DNA of 64,000 nucleotides, taken from Perilla frutescens. Its lineage: Eukaryota > Streptophyta > Magnoliopsida > Lamiales > Lamiaceae. A program made the translations under genes and the position numbers. Shown here one piece after another: positions 34,679 to 47,892 of the stretch. The stretch covers positions 50,767,001 to 50,831,000 of the forward strand of contig BRKX01000007.1 of NCBI GenBank assembly GCA_026008535.1, read 5' to 3'. Every line of letters starts with the position of its first letter. The first letter of the stretch is position 1. The notes beneath the pieces were generated by a model, which was given only the letters and a program-made list of their open reading frames with translations, searched no databases and was not told where the DNA came from.

Positions 34679-34720
34679 TTAGTCCCACACGATCCTTTTT
34701 TATATTCCTTTCTCAAGCTT

Positions 34721-34745
34721 TGTGTGTGTGTGTGTGTGTGTGTGT
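34721..34745. repeat. (TG)n microsatellite
   Basis: About 12 TG units. Confidence 0.95.
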
Positions 34746-35024
34746 TTATCTTGAAATGTATCGTTCAAAATTTAATATATATATAGGGAAGGGATCAAAT
34801 GAGAACCCTTCCCCCATATGAGAACTAGGAACTCATCTAAACCTTCTATTACTTAGATCTTAATGGCCACAATTTAGTCAAAGTTTGGTCAAATGCAAGG
34901 TGGCATACTTGTAATTATTTACAACTTTAAGTAAAAGAGGGTATTATGGTAATTCAATAATTTTTATGTTTTGAAACATGATTTTCTCTACTCTTCAATA
35001 TTCACGATTTTTTTTTCTTTGTGC

Positions 35025-35026
<2 letters not shown>

Positions 35027-35081
<55 letters not shown>
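35027..35081. repeat. (CT)n microsatellite
   Basis: About 27 CT units. Confidence 0.95.
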
Positions 35082-35084
<3 letters not shown>

Positions 35085-36199
35085 ATTTTCCATCTATTTC
35101 TTCTCTCCTCTCTTTGTTTGTTTTGTAAACCATTTACTAAATACAAATTGAAACATTATGATAATTTAATAATTTATTAAAATAATAAAATATTATAACT
35201 ATAAATATATATGTGGTTAAGAGGATTTTTTTTTATGCAAAAACTCAAAATTGATGTTGTCGGTTCAGACACGATTTTGAATTCTTGATATTTTTTTGGA
35301 CATTCACATGCACATTTTAAATTTTTAGGATTTCTTGATTTGTTTGTAAATGTTATTATTCTTTTTGGATTAAATGCTATTTTTTTTCTAAATTATCCCA
35401 ATTAAATTTTTACCTTGTTTCATCTTTTTTCATATAACGTTGTTGATTCATGTATTTATCTTTTTTAATTATCTCGTCCAATTATGATTCCTGTATTTAT
35501 TTTCATTTTTTCGTCAATGATTCTGTTATTATTATAGTTCGTGCTAAAATGACATATACATCATGCTAGAATGACTCATAGTTCATGCTAAAATGACATG
35601 ACTTATGTTGATATTTATAATATCATTCAAATTTATTTCTGATATGTGATAAATGCTGCTGATGTAAGTTACACGTTGGATAAATTTCACAATAAATTGA
35701 AAGTTTCAATTAAACAATAATAACTTCATTCACATATAAACGTAATACTGATATGTAATGTCATGCTAAAATCTCTTATACACTATGCTAATATGAGAGT
35801 AATTTAATGCTAAAAATTAATAATCACAATGTTTTTTCATATAATATATCAAATTATAATTTTTTCATACTATTTCATTCAAGATCTCACATGACTTTGT
35901 TTATCCGAAGAAATATGAAGAAAAATATAAAATATTCATTTTCTAGGACTTATTTTATTTTATTTTATTTTATTTCAAGAATATATGATTTTTTTTCAAA
36001 AATTTTATGACATTCCCTTTGTGGTTATTACATTAATATTAAGGTTTGTCAATCTCAATTACTGTTTAGAATATGATGCTAAAATCAAAGAAGTATAAGG
36101 CTAAATATGTTCCCATTATGGTTTATTGCATCCCCCCATTATTGTTTATCAAATCATGTTAAAATTAGAAAACTATCAGGCTAAAATGAGGGATGTAGC

Positions 36200-36560
36200 A
36201 TGCTAAACTTGATGTCACATTCTCATTAGGGTTCATTGTTCTCAATTAGGATTTATTCTTCCCAATTAGGATTTATTACATTCGCATTAAGGTTCATGGT
36301 TCTCAATTAGGGTTTATTGCATGATCCGTTACTGTTTATAGTATCTTGTTAAAATGGGTGATGTATCAGGTTAAAATGAGGGCAGAATAAGGCTAAATTT
36401 GATGTCACGTTACCATTAGGGTTCATTATTCCCAATTAGGGTTTATGACATTCCCAATAGGGTTCATTATTCTCAATTAGGGTTTATAACATTCCCATTA
36501 GGGTTCATTATTCACAAATAGGGTTTATTATATTCGCATTACGATTTTCTAGATCCTCCA
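36200..36560. repeat. Degenerate tandem block with TTAGGGTTTA words
   Basis: Units of roughly 40 bp repeat 'cattcccattagggttcatt' then 'ctcaattagggtttat'. The words resemble plant telomere repeats (TTTAGGG), but the phase is not telomeric. Confidence 0.6.
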
Positions 36561-38028
36561 TTGTTGTTTAGTAGATCAGGTTAAAATGAGGTAATTAAGT
36601 ATCAGCTAAAATGAGGGAAGTAGCATGCTAATTTTTTAATCACATTCCCATTAGGGTTTATTGTGTTCCTATTAGGGTATAGAACATCATGCTAAAATCA
36701 TGGAAGTATGATGCTAAAATGAAATACTGTATGATGTTAAAATGAAATACTATATGATGCTAATAAAATAACAATATCATGCCCGTATAAAGAAAAATTC
36801 ACGCTAACAATGACATTTCCAACTATTAATAACAAATGTCTAAAACTAATATTCATTCATCACCTTAAACTAATATTCTTCAACTTGAACTAATATTTAT
36901 CAACATATATTAATATTCATAAGAAATATGTCTTGAAATTAATAGTACTTGTAGAAATTTTATTAACAGTATAAATCACTTCGACATAACAAATGCTTCA
37001 ACATTAATTTGACCATCTTCACATGAGAGCCTGTAGTGTAGGATTTCCTCAGCTTTGCTCCTTTCACTTTATATGTTACTCTCTGTACTTAGAATTGTAG
37101 CACATATTTTGTTCTCATAAACTTTATCTCGTTTCGAGAAATATTCTCTCATTTTCTTTCTTAGTTGTCAGTCATCTCATTCGTTGCTTCACTTTCTCAT
37201 TCTTTTTCTTCTTTATCATCAACTCTTGTTTTTCGTTTTATAGTATATGTATAGGTGTAGGTGTTTATATAAAATTGTTAGAAAAATATTTATAATATCA
37301 CCCGCTAAAATGTATTACACACCATGCTTAAATATATTACACAACATGCTAAAATGTATTACACAATATGCTAAAATGAGAATTTTAATAACGTACCTCC
37401 AAATGAGTTCACCCTAATCTAATGAAAATATCTTTATTTTGATATATAATTTGCATAAATTTAATAAAACGAGCAAGTCATGAACAAAATGCTGATATAA
37501 GTTACGGATTATGCTCAAATATCCTATATATATCATGTTATTATGTGAGTATTTTCATGCTAAAATGTTATATAGATCGTGTTAAAATATTATATAAGTC
37601 GTGCTATTATAAATCTGGGGCTGTTTTGTATGAAAAATATGCCTGAAAATTGATTTTTGTATTTTTCATCTATTTTTTTCAAATAAACATATGCAATATG
37701 GATTTTAAATGAAAGAGTATGAAAAGAGCTTTAATTTGATATATGATTTGCGTAAATCCGATTAAAAATGAGCAAGTTATGATTGATTAAAATTTCCACA
37801 ATATTTGTACAAATATGATGACATTATCATCGTATTTTGACGGAAAGAAATTAACCCCCACTTTTGAAGTTCAATTTATTTAGCAATATGCCACCGCCTT
37901 TTTTAAAAAGTTCAATATATTTACAAGTTTGCCACCGATAATTTGTTTTAATCTTAGCCATCCGAATCTATAAATGGGTGGATGAGATGGGTTCCTTGTT
38001 CCCACCTGGAGGAGGGTTCCCACCAGAT

Positions 38029-39160
<1,132 letters not shown>

Positions 39161-39498
39161 TGTAAGCATATATATTATATCATCCTACAATCGTTAGAGA
39201 GAGAAAGAGATCGAAAGAGATGATTATAGTAGTATTTGTTTTTACCGTGTAAAGATTGCAGAAAGCTTTGACTGAAAAGAAAAATAAGAAATTAGGAGAG
39301 AGAGAGAGAGAGAGGGTGGTGGTTTTTTGAGGTCTCTGATATAAGGGTTTATTCATTCGTTGTTTGATTCATGCTTTCTTTTCAAGGCTGCTTTATGATA
39401 AGACATTGAAAGAGTAAAGAGAGGACTATGAAAAAGGTGCTAAAAGCAAAGGGAGAGGTATATGGCTGTCACCTGAGCTAGCTAACTACTGTTTCCTT

Positions 39499-39533
<35 letters not shown>

Positions 39534-39616
39534 TACTAGTGCTTTGTTAGCTAAAATCTTTTTAAAATTATTAATCTTGGGATTTTCAAGTGTTTTTAAA
39601 AAATTATCACCTCATT
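39161..39616 (+). promoter_or_regulatory. Probable core promoter and 5' leader of the bHLH gene
   Basis: TATATATTATATC at about 39168-39180 is a TATA-like site. The leader is GA-rich, with GA runs at 39297-39315 and 39499-39525. Two short upstream open frames are present: ATG 39370 (12 codons) and ATG 39428-39481 (17 codons, peptide MKKVLKAKGEVYGCHLS). Both end before the main ATG at 39617. The transcription start is not known, so whether they lie in the mRNA is inference. Confidence 0.4.
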
Positions 39617-39768
39617 ATGGAGTCTGCAGCAAACAGCCATCATCACCATCATCAGCTCCAAGATCAACTTGTTGGCTCTTCTGCTTCTTCTTTAGCTACT
39701 ACCCCTTCTTGCTATGGACTAGCTTTCTCTACTACTCATGCTTGGCCTCCTACCAATTCCTTCTTGTG

Positions 39769-39820
<52 letters not shown>

Positions 39821-41754
39821 AATCCAGAGTTGCTTTAGATAAAATTATTTTGTGAAGATGCATGATTTGGCTACTTGCAAACTAATTATGACCTACTATA
39901 TACTTCCTTTATGATTTGATACCTCTTTCCTTTTCTTTTACAAATAATCCTGGGTGATTTGATGTTCGATCTCCAATTATAAGCTACTTCAAATATCTTT
40001 CTTTCTGTTGTTATGTTCATGCTTCCAACTAATTTTTTAATTTGTACAATCTCCACCACCATGCCAGTATATATATATGTACTACAGATTCAATTCAAAC
40101 CTAGGGTTTCAAATCTTCTTCACATACACATGTAATAAACTTCTATATATATACTTTTTATATTTACTTTTTTCGACAGGAACTCTAACTACTTGAGCTC
40201 ATATCCAAGTGAAACAAAGCAGCAAGAAAATACTACAGTTTGTTCACAGACATACAGCTCATCCATGGCTCCAGACTTAGGCTTCAATTGGTCTAATAAT
40301 AATAATGCTACAAATAATGATGATTGCGACCAAGATTTGCAACATCAATCTAGGATTAAGGAAGAACTGGCCAACCATTATTATCGTAATTATTCAGAGA
40401 TACTAAGCAGTAGTCCACAATCCACCACAGATGAATTAAACGAGCAGGCTCATCATGATCTGCAAGCTGCTTCAAACGACGTCGCGACGACAAAGTTCTT
40501 GCTCAAGTCCTTCTCCTACGGGAATCTCATGAACAAGATTCAGCTCTCGCCTGCACCTAATGATTTCTACTCTAATACAAGAGGGTTTGGCCAGATTTTC
40601 CCCGGTTTGAATCAGACGGCTGTGACGAATCCGGCATCTTTGGATATGAATTTGGAGGCGTTGGATCTTCTTGCTTCGTCAAGATTTAGTGGGAATTTTG
40701 TCACCTCTCCTTCGCAGAATCAAATTGGGATCTTCAGAGATGGATTAATTTCTAATTATGGTTTTGATCATATGCAACAATCTCATCAGAATATTAATCC
40801 ATTTTATGCCTCTAATAAGGTTCGTATTCATTGTTTCATTTATGTATGCATTTTATTTTCAATTTAATGAGATTTAATATAATGTTGGTTGAAATTTCAT
40901 TTCATTCATTTGTTGCATGTGTTTGTTTTAATTAAACGCACATATATAAAGCTACATATAGTACTTTGTGAGTAAATACTAAATAGACTCAATCATCACT
41001 TTAGAAATATCCGAAATAGTACTGTTTAATTTTCTGTGGTAATTAGTTAATTAAAGAAGCACAGCTATAGCTGGATAGCCTTAATTACAAATTGATTAAT
41101 TTGATGTTATTTTATTTTTAATACATATATAACCTTTTTGAAGGGAGATATAGGAAAGCTAGGAGTCTTTTTTATTCTTTTTTTTAGCTGCTTTGTAATT
41201 TTTTTTTTCCTTTATGTGATATTTGTTATCTTTTCCTTTCCTTTATATGAAAGAGGGTCTTCTCTTTTCTCCATTCAAAGGCATACTTCAGCTTTTTGCA
41301 TTATATATGTGCAACTTTAAATTTTTTCAGAAAAATTGAATCTTTTCTCAGTGATGGATTTTGACAAGAGGGCCATGCATTATCATTATTTTGTTGAACT
41401 ACTTTACTCTTTTTTGAAATTTGAAAGGTGTCATCAGCCTCAAGCAATGCAGTAGTTGAAGCTAAACGCAACAGCAACAAAATGGAGCCAAAGTCGCCAA
41501 TTCAAAATGCGCCAAAGAAATCGCGGTTAGAAGCGCGCTCTTCTTGCCCTCCCTTTAAGGTATTGTTGGCCCATTTATCGTGCAGATATTTAATTAGAAA
41601 ATTATTCGCATTTGTAAAAATTATATACATTTATTGACAAATTCAGGTGAGAAAAGAGAAATTGGGAGATAGAATTGCAGCACTTCAACAGTTAGTAGCA
41701 CCTTTTGGCAAGGTAAAATATTTGTATAAATTTTTGTTTTCATCTTATTCATGC

Positions 41755-41789
<35 letters not shown>

Positions 41790-44421
41790 TACAAGAATGG
41801 ACTAATTAACCCCAATTTGATCTTATTAGCACTAATATTGTTAATGGCCACTATATATAGAATATAACTTTGTACAAAATCAACTTGAGTGATCAATAAT
41901 TAGGGTTTCTTAGTATGATCATGAAACAAACGTATATATAAACTAATCCTTCTTCATCATTTATCATATATACTATATAATGAAATGCATGTGACATTAC
42001 ACCAATTGATAAGCAATATTTCTGCATAAAGGTTGAAGTGATGTATATATATTAATGGGTTCAAAAAAGTTGTAATACATAATTAAAGGAGAAACACAGT
42101 TAAAGAAATGAAGAGCAGTAGTCAAAAGTTTCATGCTTAGAATCTCAATAAAAGAGGACATGTGTGTGTGTGTGTGTGTATTCTCTTCACTGCAGCAGTT
42201 AAATTTTATTTAATTTTGTATATATAGACTAGACTATAGTGAAAAAAAAAAGTTAATAATATTTGAATTGTGACATGTGGGGGCTTGGAGAATATTGCAG
42301 ACAGACACAGCATCGGTACTAATGGAGGCCATTGGATACATCAAATTCTTACAGAGCCAAGTAGAGGTATAGTACTACAGCTGACACATATTCAAACAAA
42401 CATTCTTCTTGGTACTTGTTCCTTCATCTATTAAATATTTTCCACATATATATATATACATACATACATACATACGTACAAATATATACACACACACATA
42501 ACTACTATATGTGAGTTGAGACAAATTTCCTTCAAATATCCAGTTTGCTAGAATGAATATGGTGAAAGATTGAGGGTTCAGAATTCTCTAAATTGTGACA
42601 TCTTTATTGTATCTTAGAATAGTGCAGGTATTGATCACTAGCCTAAGGTCCACCTAGCTAGCAATTTTTTAAGAATTATGTTTTGTTAATTAAGAAATTT
42701 GCTAGTTAGGCCTCGCAAACAATTTAAAACTTGTATATCAGTTGGCGTGTATAATTGTTGCACTTTGAAATGCTTCATATATATTATATTAAAAAACTTA
42801 TTTGTGATTATTTTATGGGTCAAAATCCGAAAAACGGGTCAAGATTCGGATCAAAATCTATATCCATTGGTATATTGTACTTCTATTAATGGTATTGGTG
42901 TTTGAGTTTTCCATAAACAATCAAGATTATTTATTACGTGTGCTATATATTATTAAACATTTGCCAGATTATAATGGTCTTTATATCAAGATTAGTGTTC
43001 TCTTTTTCTTGTCGGGATGGAAGGGTCAACTGCATTTCTTTTGATTTTTAATTGTGTATTAATGTGTCGATGTTACTTTAAGAGTATATATATAAGTATA
43101 GATACATACATATATATATTTAAATGCATTTTGAAAAATACGTTATACTCAGGGAAATATTATATATGCTAATCAACATACATGGTGTTTTCTGAAACAT
43201 AAGAAATCGGCATTTTTTCGATTTGCTATTCTGCAGTTACACTGTGTTAATGTTTTATTTTACTATTTTCAATTACATATTTATACTTTTTATGACAAAC
43301 ATATGAGTGATGGTGAAATATAAGATTTTGTTTTGAAAAGATATAAATAAAGATCTATCATACAATTATTCTTTATTTTATTTTATTTTATTTTATTTTT
43401 CTTCTATGCAGACTTTAAGTGTCCCCTACATGAAGGCGTCACGAAACAAGCCCAATCGAGTAACGAAAGGGGTAAGAACACTATTTTAGTATTTTATAAC
43501 TTCTTCGTTTTTGAGAAAACTAGTATTTATCATAAAATATATGTATTATACTTGTGGTGGTATCCTCGATCGAGTAAAATTGAGGGATATCATTACAGAT
43601 GTTAATCCAATCCGAATCGATAGTTTGCCACAAGTAGTCCGGAAAAAAAACAAAAAAGATTAGAGCCAAAAAAAATCTAATACGACGGGAATCCAATTTT
43701 AATTGGACCGAACTGAACAGTCCAATGAACTAGCCCGAAATTAAATGGACCGATCTAAATTAAATAGCATGAATTTCTATTCTTTATCGTGATAATTTTA
43801 TTAAATATTGAAAGTTTTATATTTGATGCAATTTAATTTATGCACTAAAAATGTAATTGTTGGAAATTAAATAATATGCTCAATTAATTGGTGGTAAGCT
43901 GTGTTAATTTGTTTAAATGAAAAGTTTAGGCTAGCATCCGTTGAAAAAGTTATACGAATCGAATAGTTTTCAAAAAATTATGGCAAAAACTTTCCAACCA
44001 AAAAACTTAAAGTTTGAATTGGCCCGATCGAATAGCACGAGAGCCCAATTGGATTGACCTAAAATTGAGTGGGTAGGTTCAATTGACATCCCGAATACTC
44101 TGAATGAAATTAAGCTTATTTTTCGATATGTTTTTCTTTCAACTAAAGTTCTTTTATTCATTATAGGAAATTGCCAACTAATAAGACCTGAAATATTATG
44201 CAATGATCTGAATTAATATTACTTCGAGTTTGATATAATAATTTATGATCATCATATATATATACATATTACAGGGTCTAGCTGAGAACGAAAATGAAGA
44301 GCAAAAGCGTGACCTGAAAAGCCGAGGGTTGTGTTTGGTTCCATTGTCGTGCTTGTCATACATAACCGACGGTGGCGGCGCAGCCGTTTGGCCGCCGCCT
44401 CACTATGGTGGCGCCACCTAG
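39617..44421 (+). CDS. bHLH110-like transcription factor, seven exons, 419 aa
   Basis: This is a nuclear DNA-binding regulator of the plant bHLH110/bHLH112/bHLH123 group. Exons, all with GT..AG introns and one open frame: 39617-39765, 40180-40819, 41428-41559, 41647-41712, 42301-42366, 43412-43471 and 44275-44421. The N-terminus reads MESAANSHHHHH then QLQDQLVGSSASS. The 63-residue run 264-326 covers a Lys/Ser-rich linker (KKSRLEARSSCPPFK) and helix 1 (VRKEKLGDRIAALQQLV). Helix 2 (TDTASVLMEAIGYIKFLQSQ) follows to about residue 347, then VETLSVPYMK. The C-terminus has the family motif DLKSRGLCLVPLSCLSYI. The basic region lacks the His-Glu-Arg trio of classic E-box binders, so the DNA target is probably non-canonical or the protein acts as a dimer partner. 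The Met in exon 2 (40260s) is not needed as a start, because exon 1 joins in phase and carries the family's N-terminus. Confidence 0.9.
39771..39816. repeat. (CT)n microsatellite at the start of bHLH intron 1
   Basis: About 23 CT units begin five bases after the splice donor GTGAGT, so this acts as a long pyrimidine tract at a donor, an unusual position. Confidence 0.95.
41757..41786. repeat. (TA)n microsatellite in bHLH intron 4
   Basis: About 15 TA units within the intron between exons 4 and 5. Confidence 0.9.
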
Positions 44422-44878
44422 TGCATTGAATGTGTCGAGAACAAGATCCTTGAATTTGTATGATTTTGATGACTAAATTTAACTTAGCTTTGAGAGTGTC
44501 TCTATGCTTAATTTAATATATTATAATTAATGGAGCAAGCTTGGTCAGCCTACAAAAGGTGAAAGAAGAAAAGATTTTGGGATGGACCAAGTTTGATCCA
44601 TTAGTAGTCGAGTGTGATTTAATTTCCTAGTCCAATGTTAATTACATTGTATGTGTAATTAACCAATTCGATGATTATGTTTTAGTATAATTTCATTCAT
44701 TCCCTGATAAATTGAAAAATGCCATCACTTTTCTTTTCCGAGTTGGAAAAAGGGAAATTGGGGATAGTCGAATCGAATTCCCGTCGTTCACCTTAATTTA
44801 TAAAGTTTAATTAGGAATATCATTAAACCAATGTTCGTGGTTATTATCACTTGATATTAAATCATATGCTATACAATA
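44422..44878. other. 3' flank of the bHLH gene
   Basis: AT-rich sequence that should contain the 3' UTR. No canonical AATAAA was seen close to the stop; near-matches lie at about 44505-44530. Confidence 0.4.
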
Positions 44879-45100
44879 TTTTGTGTAAAATGAACATGTT
44901 TCCTGTTAACTTGTTCAAAATGCACTCATATTTTGAACACGATTCAGGAGAAACACGTTCATTTTGCACACGGTTCATTTTGCACACGGTTATGTGTGCA
45001 AAATGAACGTGTTTCTCCTGAATCATGTTCAAGGGAGAAAACGTGTTCATTTAGCACACGTTTCATATGTACCGTGTGCAAAATGCACATGTTTTCTGGT
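44879..45100. repeat. Foldback of AAATGAACGTGTT words
   Basis: AAATGAACATGTTTCCTG, GAGAAACACGTTCATTTTGC and their complements alternate, so the segment folds on itself. ATTCAGGAGAAACACG (44942) faces CGTGTTTCTCCTGAAT (45009). Probably a small foldback MITE. Confidence 0.6.
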
Positions 45101-45374
45101 CTCCTTTTAATTTTCAGCATTTTTAGTATGAGTAAAAATTATTTCTACAACTTATTTTGGTTAGAAAAGAATTGATCAATAATCTTGATTAGAAAAGATT
45201 TTTTTTTCTTATTTTAGTTACTATAACTTTCCTCCCATTTTTATGTGTGTGTTCTTTTTCTTGATTAGATTAGCTCATCCTATCATCAAATTCTTATAGC
45301 TAGAAAATAATAATATTAATAGGAATTTAGTTGTAACGCTTTTTTATATTATTTCAATTTTTTATTTCTTTGAT
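45101..45374. other. Intergenic sequence, no gene seen
   Basis: AT-rich, nothing recognised. Confidence 0.5.
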
Positions 45375-45530
45375 CAGATGGTAACCCATAAATGCTATTC
45401 GATAGTGCACACTAGGTAAACTCTTCTCTTGTGCAAATCTCGTAAATCATATAAGTTGAATTTAAATTTTACATATTCAGTCTCAAACTATACTACACCA
45501 CCATTAGACCATCACCAATTAGACACTTCA
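45375..45530 (-). mobile_element. Degenerate tRNA-derived SINE (Au-like)
   Basis: ggtaacccataaatgctatt then gtgcacactaggtaaact matches, with changes, the tail of the SINE at 26801-27078. The head end has caccaccattagaccatcacc, a worn A box on the minus strand. Confidence 0.55.
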
Positions 45531-45565
45531 ATTCTTTTTATTATGATTTCAATACTATAGGAGTA

Positions 45566-45570
45566 AATAC
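45566..45570. repeat. Left target duplication of the copia element (aatac)
   Basis: Identical to 59266-59270. Confidence 0.8.
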
Positions 45571-45704
45571 TAATAGATGTTATATATTTAAGTAATATTA
45601 TATATATGGTAGAGATGGTATTCCCTTTATATTAGCCTAGATTAGAGGTTTCCCTATTGTATATAACGATGTTTTCGAATGTGATTAAGCAAGAGATTAT
45701 ATTC
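45571..45704 (+). repeat. 5' LTR of the copia element, main part
   Basis: Matches 59127-59260. The first two bases (TG in the 3' copy) are missing or changed. Its last five bases lie beyond the CACTA element at 54914-54918. Confidence 0.85.
45702..45704. repeat. Left target duplication of the CACTA element (ttc)
   Basis: Repeated at 54911-54913. In the uninterrupted 3' LTR of the host copia element there is a single ttc at this position, which proves the insertion. Confidence 0.85.
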
Positions 45705-46169
45705 TACTACCACAAAAACGCTCATACTCTACACAATTAAGACTACGGTTCGTCAAAAATACCGTAGTAAGGTACTCAATTACTACGGTTTTTTTTTTAT
45801 TCCCGTAGAGTATGAGCGCTTTTTTTTTCCACGACTACGGTAATATAGATTTATGTAGAGTATGAGCGTCGATTTTCTCCTTATAACTACGGTGAGATAA
45901 AAAGCGTAATCTATTAGCATGTGCGAATTGTTAAGACTACGGGTTTGATATTATCTGTAGAGATTTCAACAGATCTCAATGTCTACGGTCTTAACACATA
46001 ACTGTAGTAATAATATTTATAAATAAAAAAATAAATCAAATATAAAATTTAAATACAATATCTACGGTTTTATTAAATTCATAGTAATATATATATTTTA
46101 AAAATAAAAATAAAATCAAATTAAGACTTAAAAATTTGGGTAAAAACATCAAATCCTTAATTTTGTCAA

Positions 46170-46410
46170 ACTCCCGCGCCATTCTCATTCTCCGCCATTC
46201 TGCCTCTCCGCCGCTTTCTCTCTCTATCCTCTCCCAAACCCCGCTCACTCATATCGGTCTAGACCCCTCCGCCAAATTGCTTCCCTCTTCGCCGCCCACT
46301 TATTGCCAGAAAAGAAGCCTCTCAAAGTGGCCGTCCTTCTCAGCGGCGGCATAGAGAGCAGCTGGCCATTCTTGCACCGCCTTCTACCTCAAGATTTGGT
46401 ACCAAGTAAG
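46170..46410 (+). pseudogene. Captured exon of tRNA 2-thiouridylase (MnmA/TRMU type)
   Basis: The frame at about 46285-46360 reads LLPEKKPLKVAVLLSGGIES, the PP-loop ATP-binding motif of tRNA-specific 2-thiouridylases, which thiolate U34 of tRNAs in organelles. A frame change follows, with loss of roughly eight residues of the family. The next frame reads GHSCTAFYLKIWYQ (about 46358-46404), another hallmark of this family, up to a splice donor GTAAGT at 46406. Upstream DNA (46170-46280) is GC-rich and could be the transit-peptide part. The exon is therefore a broken copy carried by the CACTA element. The intact gene should exist elsewhere in this genome. Confidence 0.7.
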
Positions 46411-46673
46411 TATAATCTTCATTTTTCATAGGGAAGAAGCTTCTTTTTATCTAAATTTGGTTTATTTTGTTTCGATTAAATGATTAATCACTTCTGACTT
46501 GTAAATACTTGTTTTGTCTATTCTTGCAGCGTCTGAATGGAGCGCTTGCACATGTTAGAATATGTTCCCGATTGGTAGAGCTTCTATCGCGTAAGAAACT
46601 TATAATGCAAAATGGGAATTCTCTAGCAGCACACAACCAAAAGGTATTTCTCACGATGCTATTCTTGCTATTT

Positions 46674-46678
46674 TATTT
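46674..46678. repeat. Left target duplication of the three-LTR gypsy element (tattt)
   Basis: Identical to 52038-52042. Confidence 0.85.
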
Positions 46679-47872
46679 TGATGAGACCATGACAAGCATC
46701 AAATCGGTCCATCCAAAGCTGCCATTAAAGGATCCCTTAACAATTAAAGATTGGAGATCAAGGTTTGAAGAATAATACATGATGATCAAGAGAATCGAAG
46801 TCACAAGCATGCACGTTAGAGGCGTTTTGGACGTGCATGGCTTGCATGGAAGTTTTCATCCCCCTTAGTTATTTAATTGCGGGATTGATTTTATTTTATA
46901 ATATAGTATTAATTATATTATAGTATTTTTGGATCAGATTTTTATTTATTTGTTATGTAATTTTCGTTTATAGTTGAATAGGTTTGACTAGAATTGTATT
47001 TAAGGTAATTTCCTACCTTGAATAGAATTCTAGTTTAGGGAATTTTCTAGTATAGTTAGGAGACCTTTTTGGAACGGTTTTTAGGCCTTTTTAGACTTAA
47101 ATTTCGTTCTCCTTAAGGATTATAAATAGGGGAATCATGTCACATTGTTATTTTAGACATTATTGAATTAAATTTGTCTTTGTATACAATTGCGTCTCAA
47201 ATATCCAAAATCTTTTGATTGTTTTCACTCAAAAATCATCATTCTTGAAGCCTAGCAATTTCAAGTCTTATTTCAAGGGAACGTTCTAATTCACACGAGG
47301 AATTAGGGTGAACTCGCTATCGAAGAACAACTTTGAGATTCATTTTCATCGTACAAGATACGCCGGGGATTAATCGGGTTGCAATTCACTTCATCAACAC
47401 CAACGCCATTCATCTCGACGTCATCCATCTTCATCAAGTCGTCCGTATCATCTTCAATCATCCAAATTCGTTCGAGCCAAGTTCGAGTTTAATTCAAGTC
47501 TATTTCAAGATCAATTCAACAATTTTCATTCAAACCGTAAGTTCATCTAAACCCTAACATATCCTATCTACTCCTAGCCTTCCTTCACCATCACACACGT
47601 CCTAAATACCTCCTTTTTGCAGCCATAAATCACGCCCATAACAGCCTTTCATATTTGGATTTTGTGTATCATTTTTGTGTCGTAGTCTAAGTATCGTGAT
47701 GAGGTCTAGAATTGTTGATTTATTTTGTTTGAGTCAATAGTCATTCAAATCAGATTATTTGACTTAATTTGAGTCATTCGAGTAGGGTTGAATCCTTCCA
47801 AGTTGACGTGTTTCGATCTAGAAGTCTTCCGCGCGTCTTTTGTATCATGTACAAATTGTCCGGGTTACATCA
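46679..47872 (+). repeat. LTR A (5' LTR, complete)
   Basis: Starts TGATGAGACC and ends GGGTTACATCA. TATA box at 47121-47128. Confidence 0.85.
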
Positions 47873-47877
47873 TAAAT

Positions 47878-47892
47878 TTGGCATCAGAGCCA
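47878..47892 (+). other. Primer binding site, tRNA-iMet type
   Basis: ttggcatcagagcca begins five bases after LTR A and differs by one base from the usual TGGTATCAGAGCCA complement of initiator tRNA-Met. Confidence 0.75.

Noticed and set aside
36200..36560. True telomere or subtelomere
   Set aside because: Units are about 40 bp and irregular, not tandem TTTAGGG, and lie inside an element with inverted ends.
40260..40265. Alternative start of the bHLH protein in exon 2
   Set aside because: Exon 1 joins in phase with a GT..AG intron and carries the N-terminal motif of the family.
45578..45590. TGTTATATATT as the start of the copia LTR
   Set aside because: The shared aatag before it and the aatac duplication place the true start at 45571 and 59125, giving equal LTR lengths.
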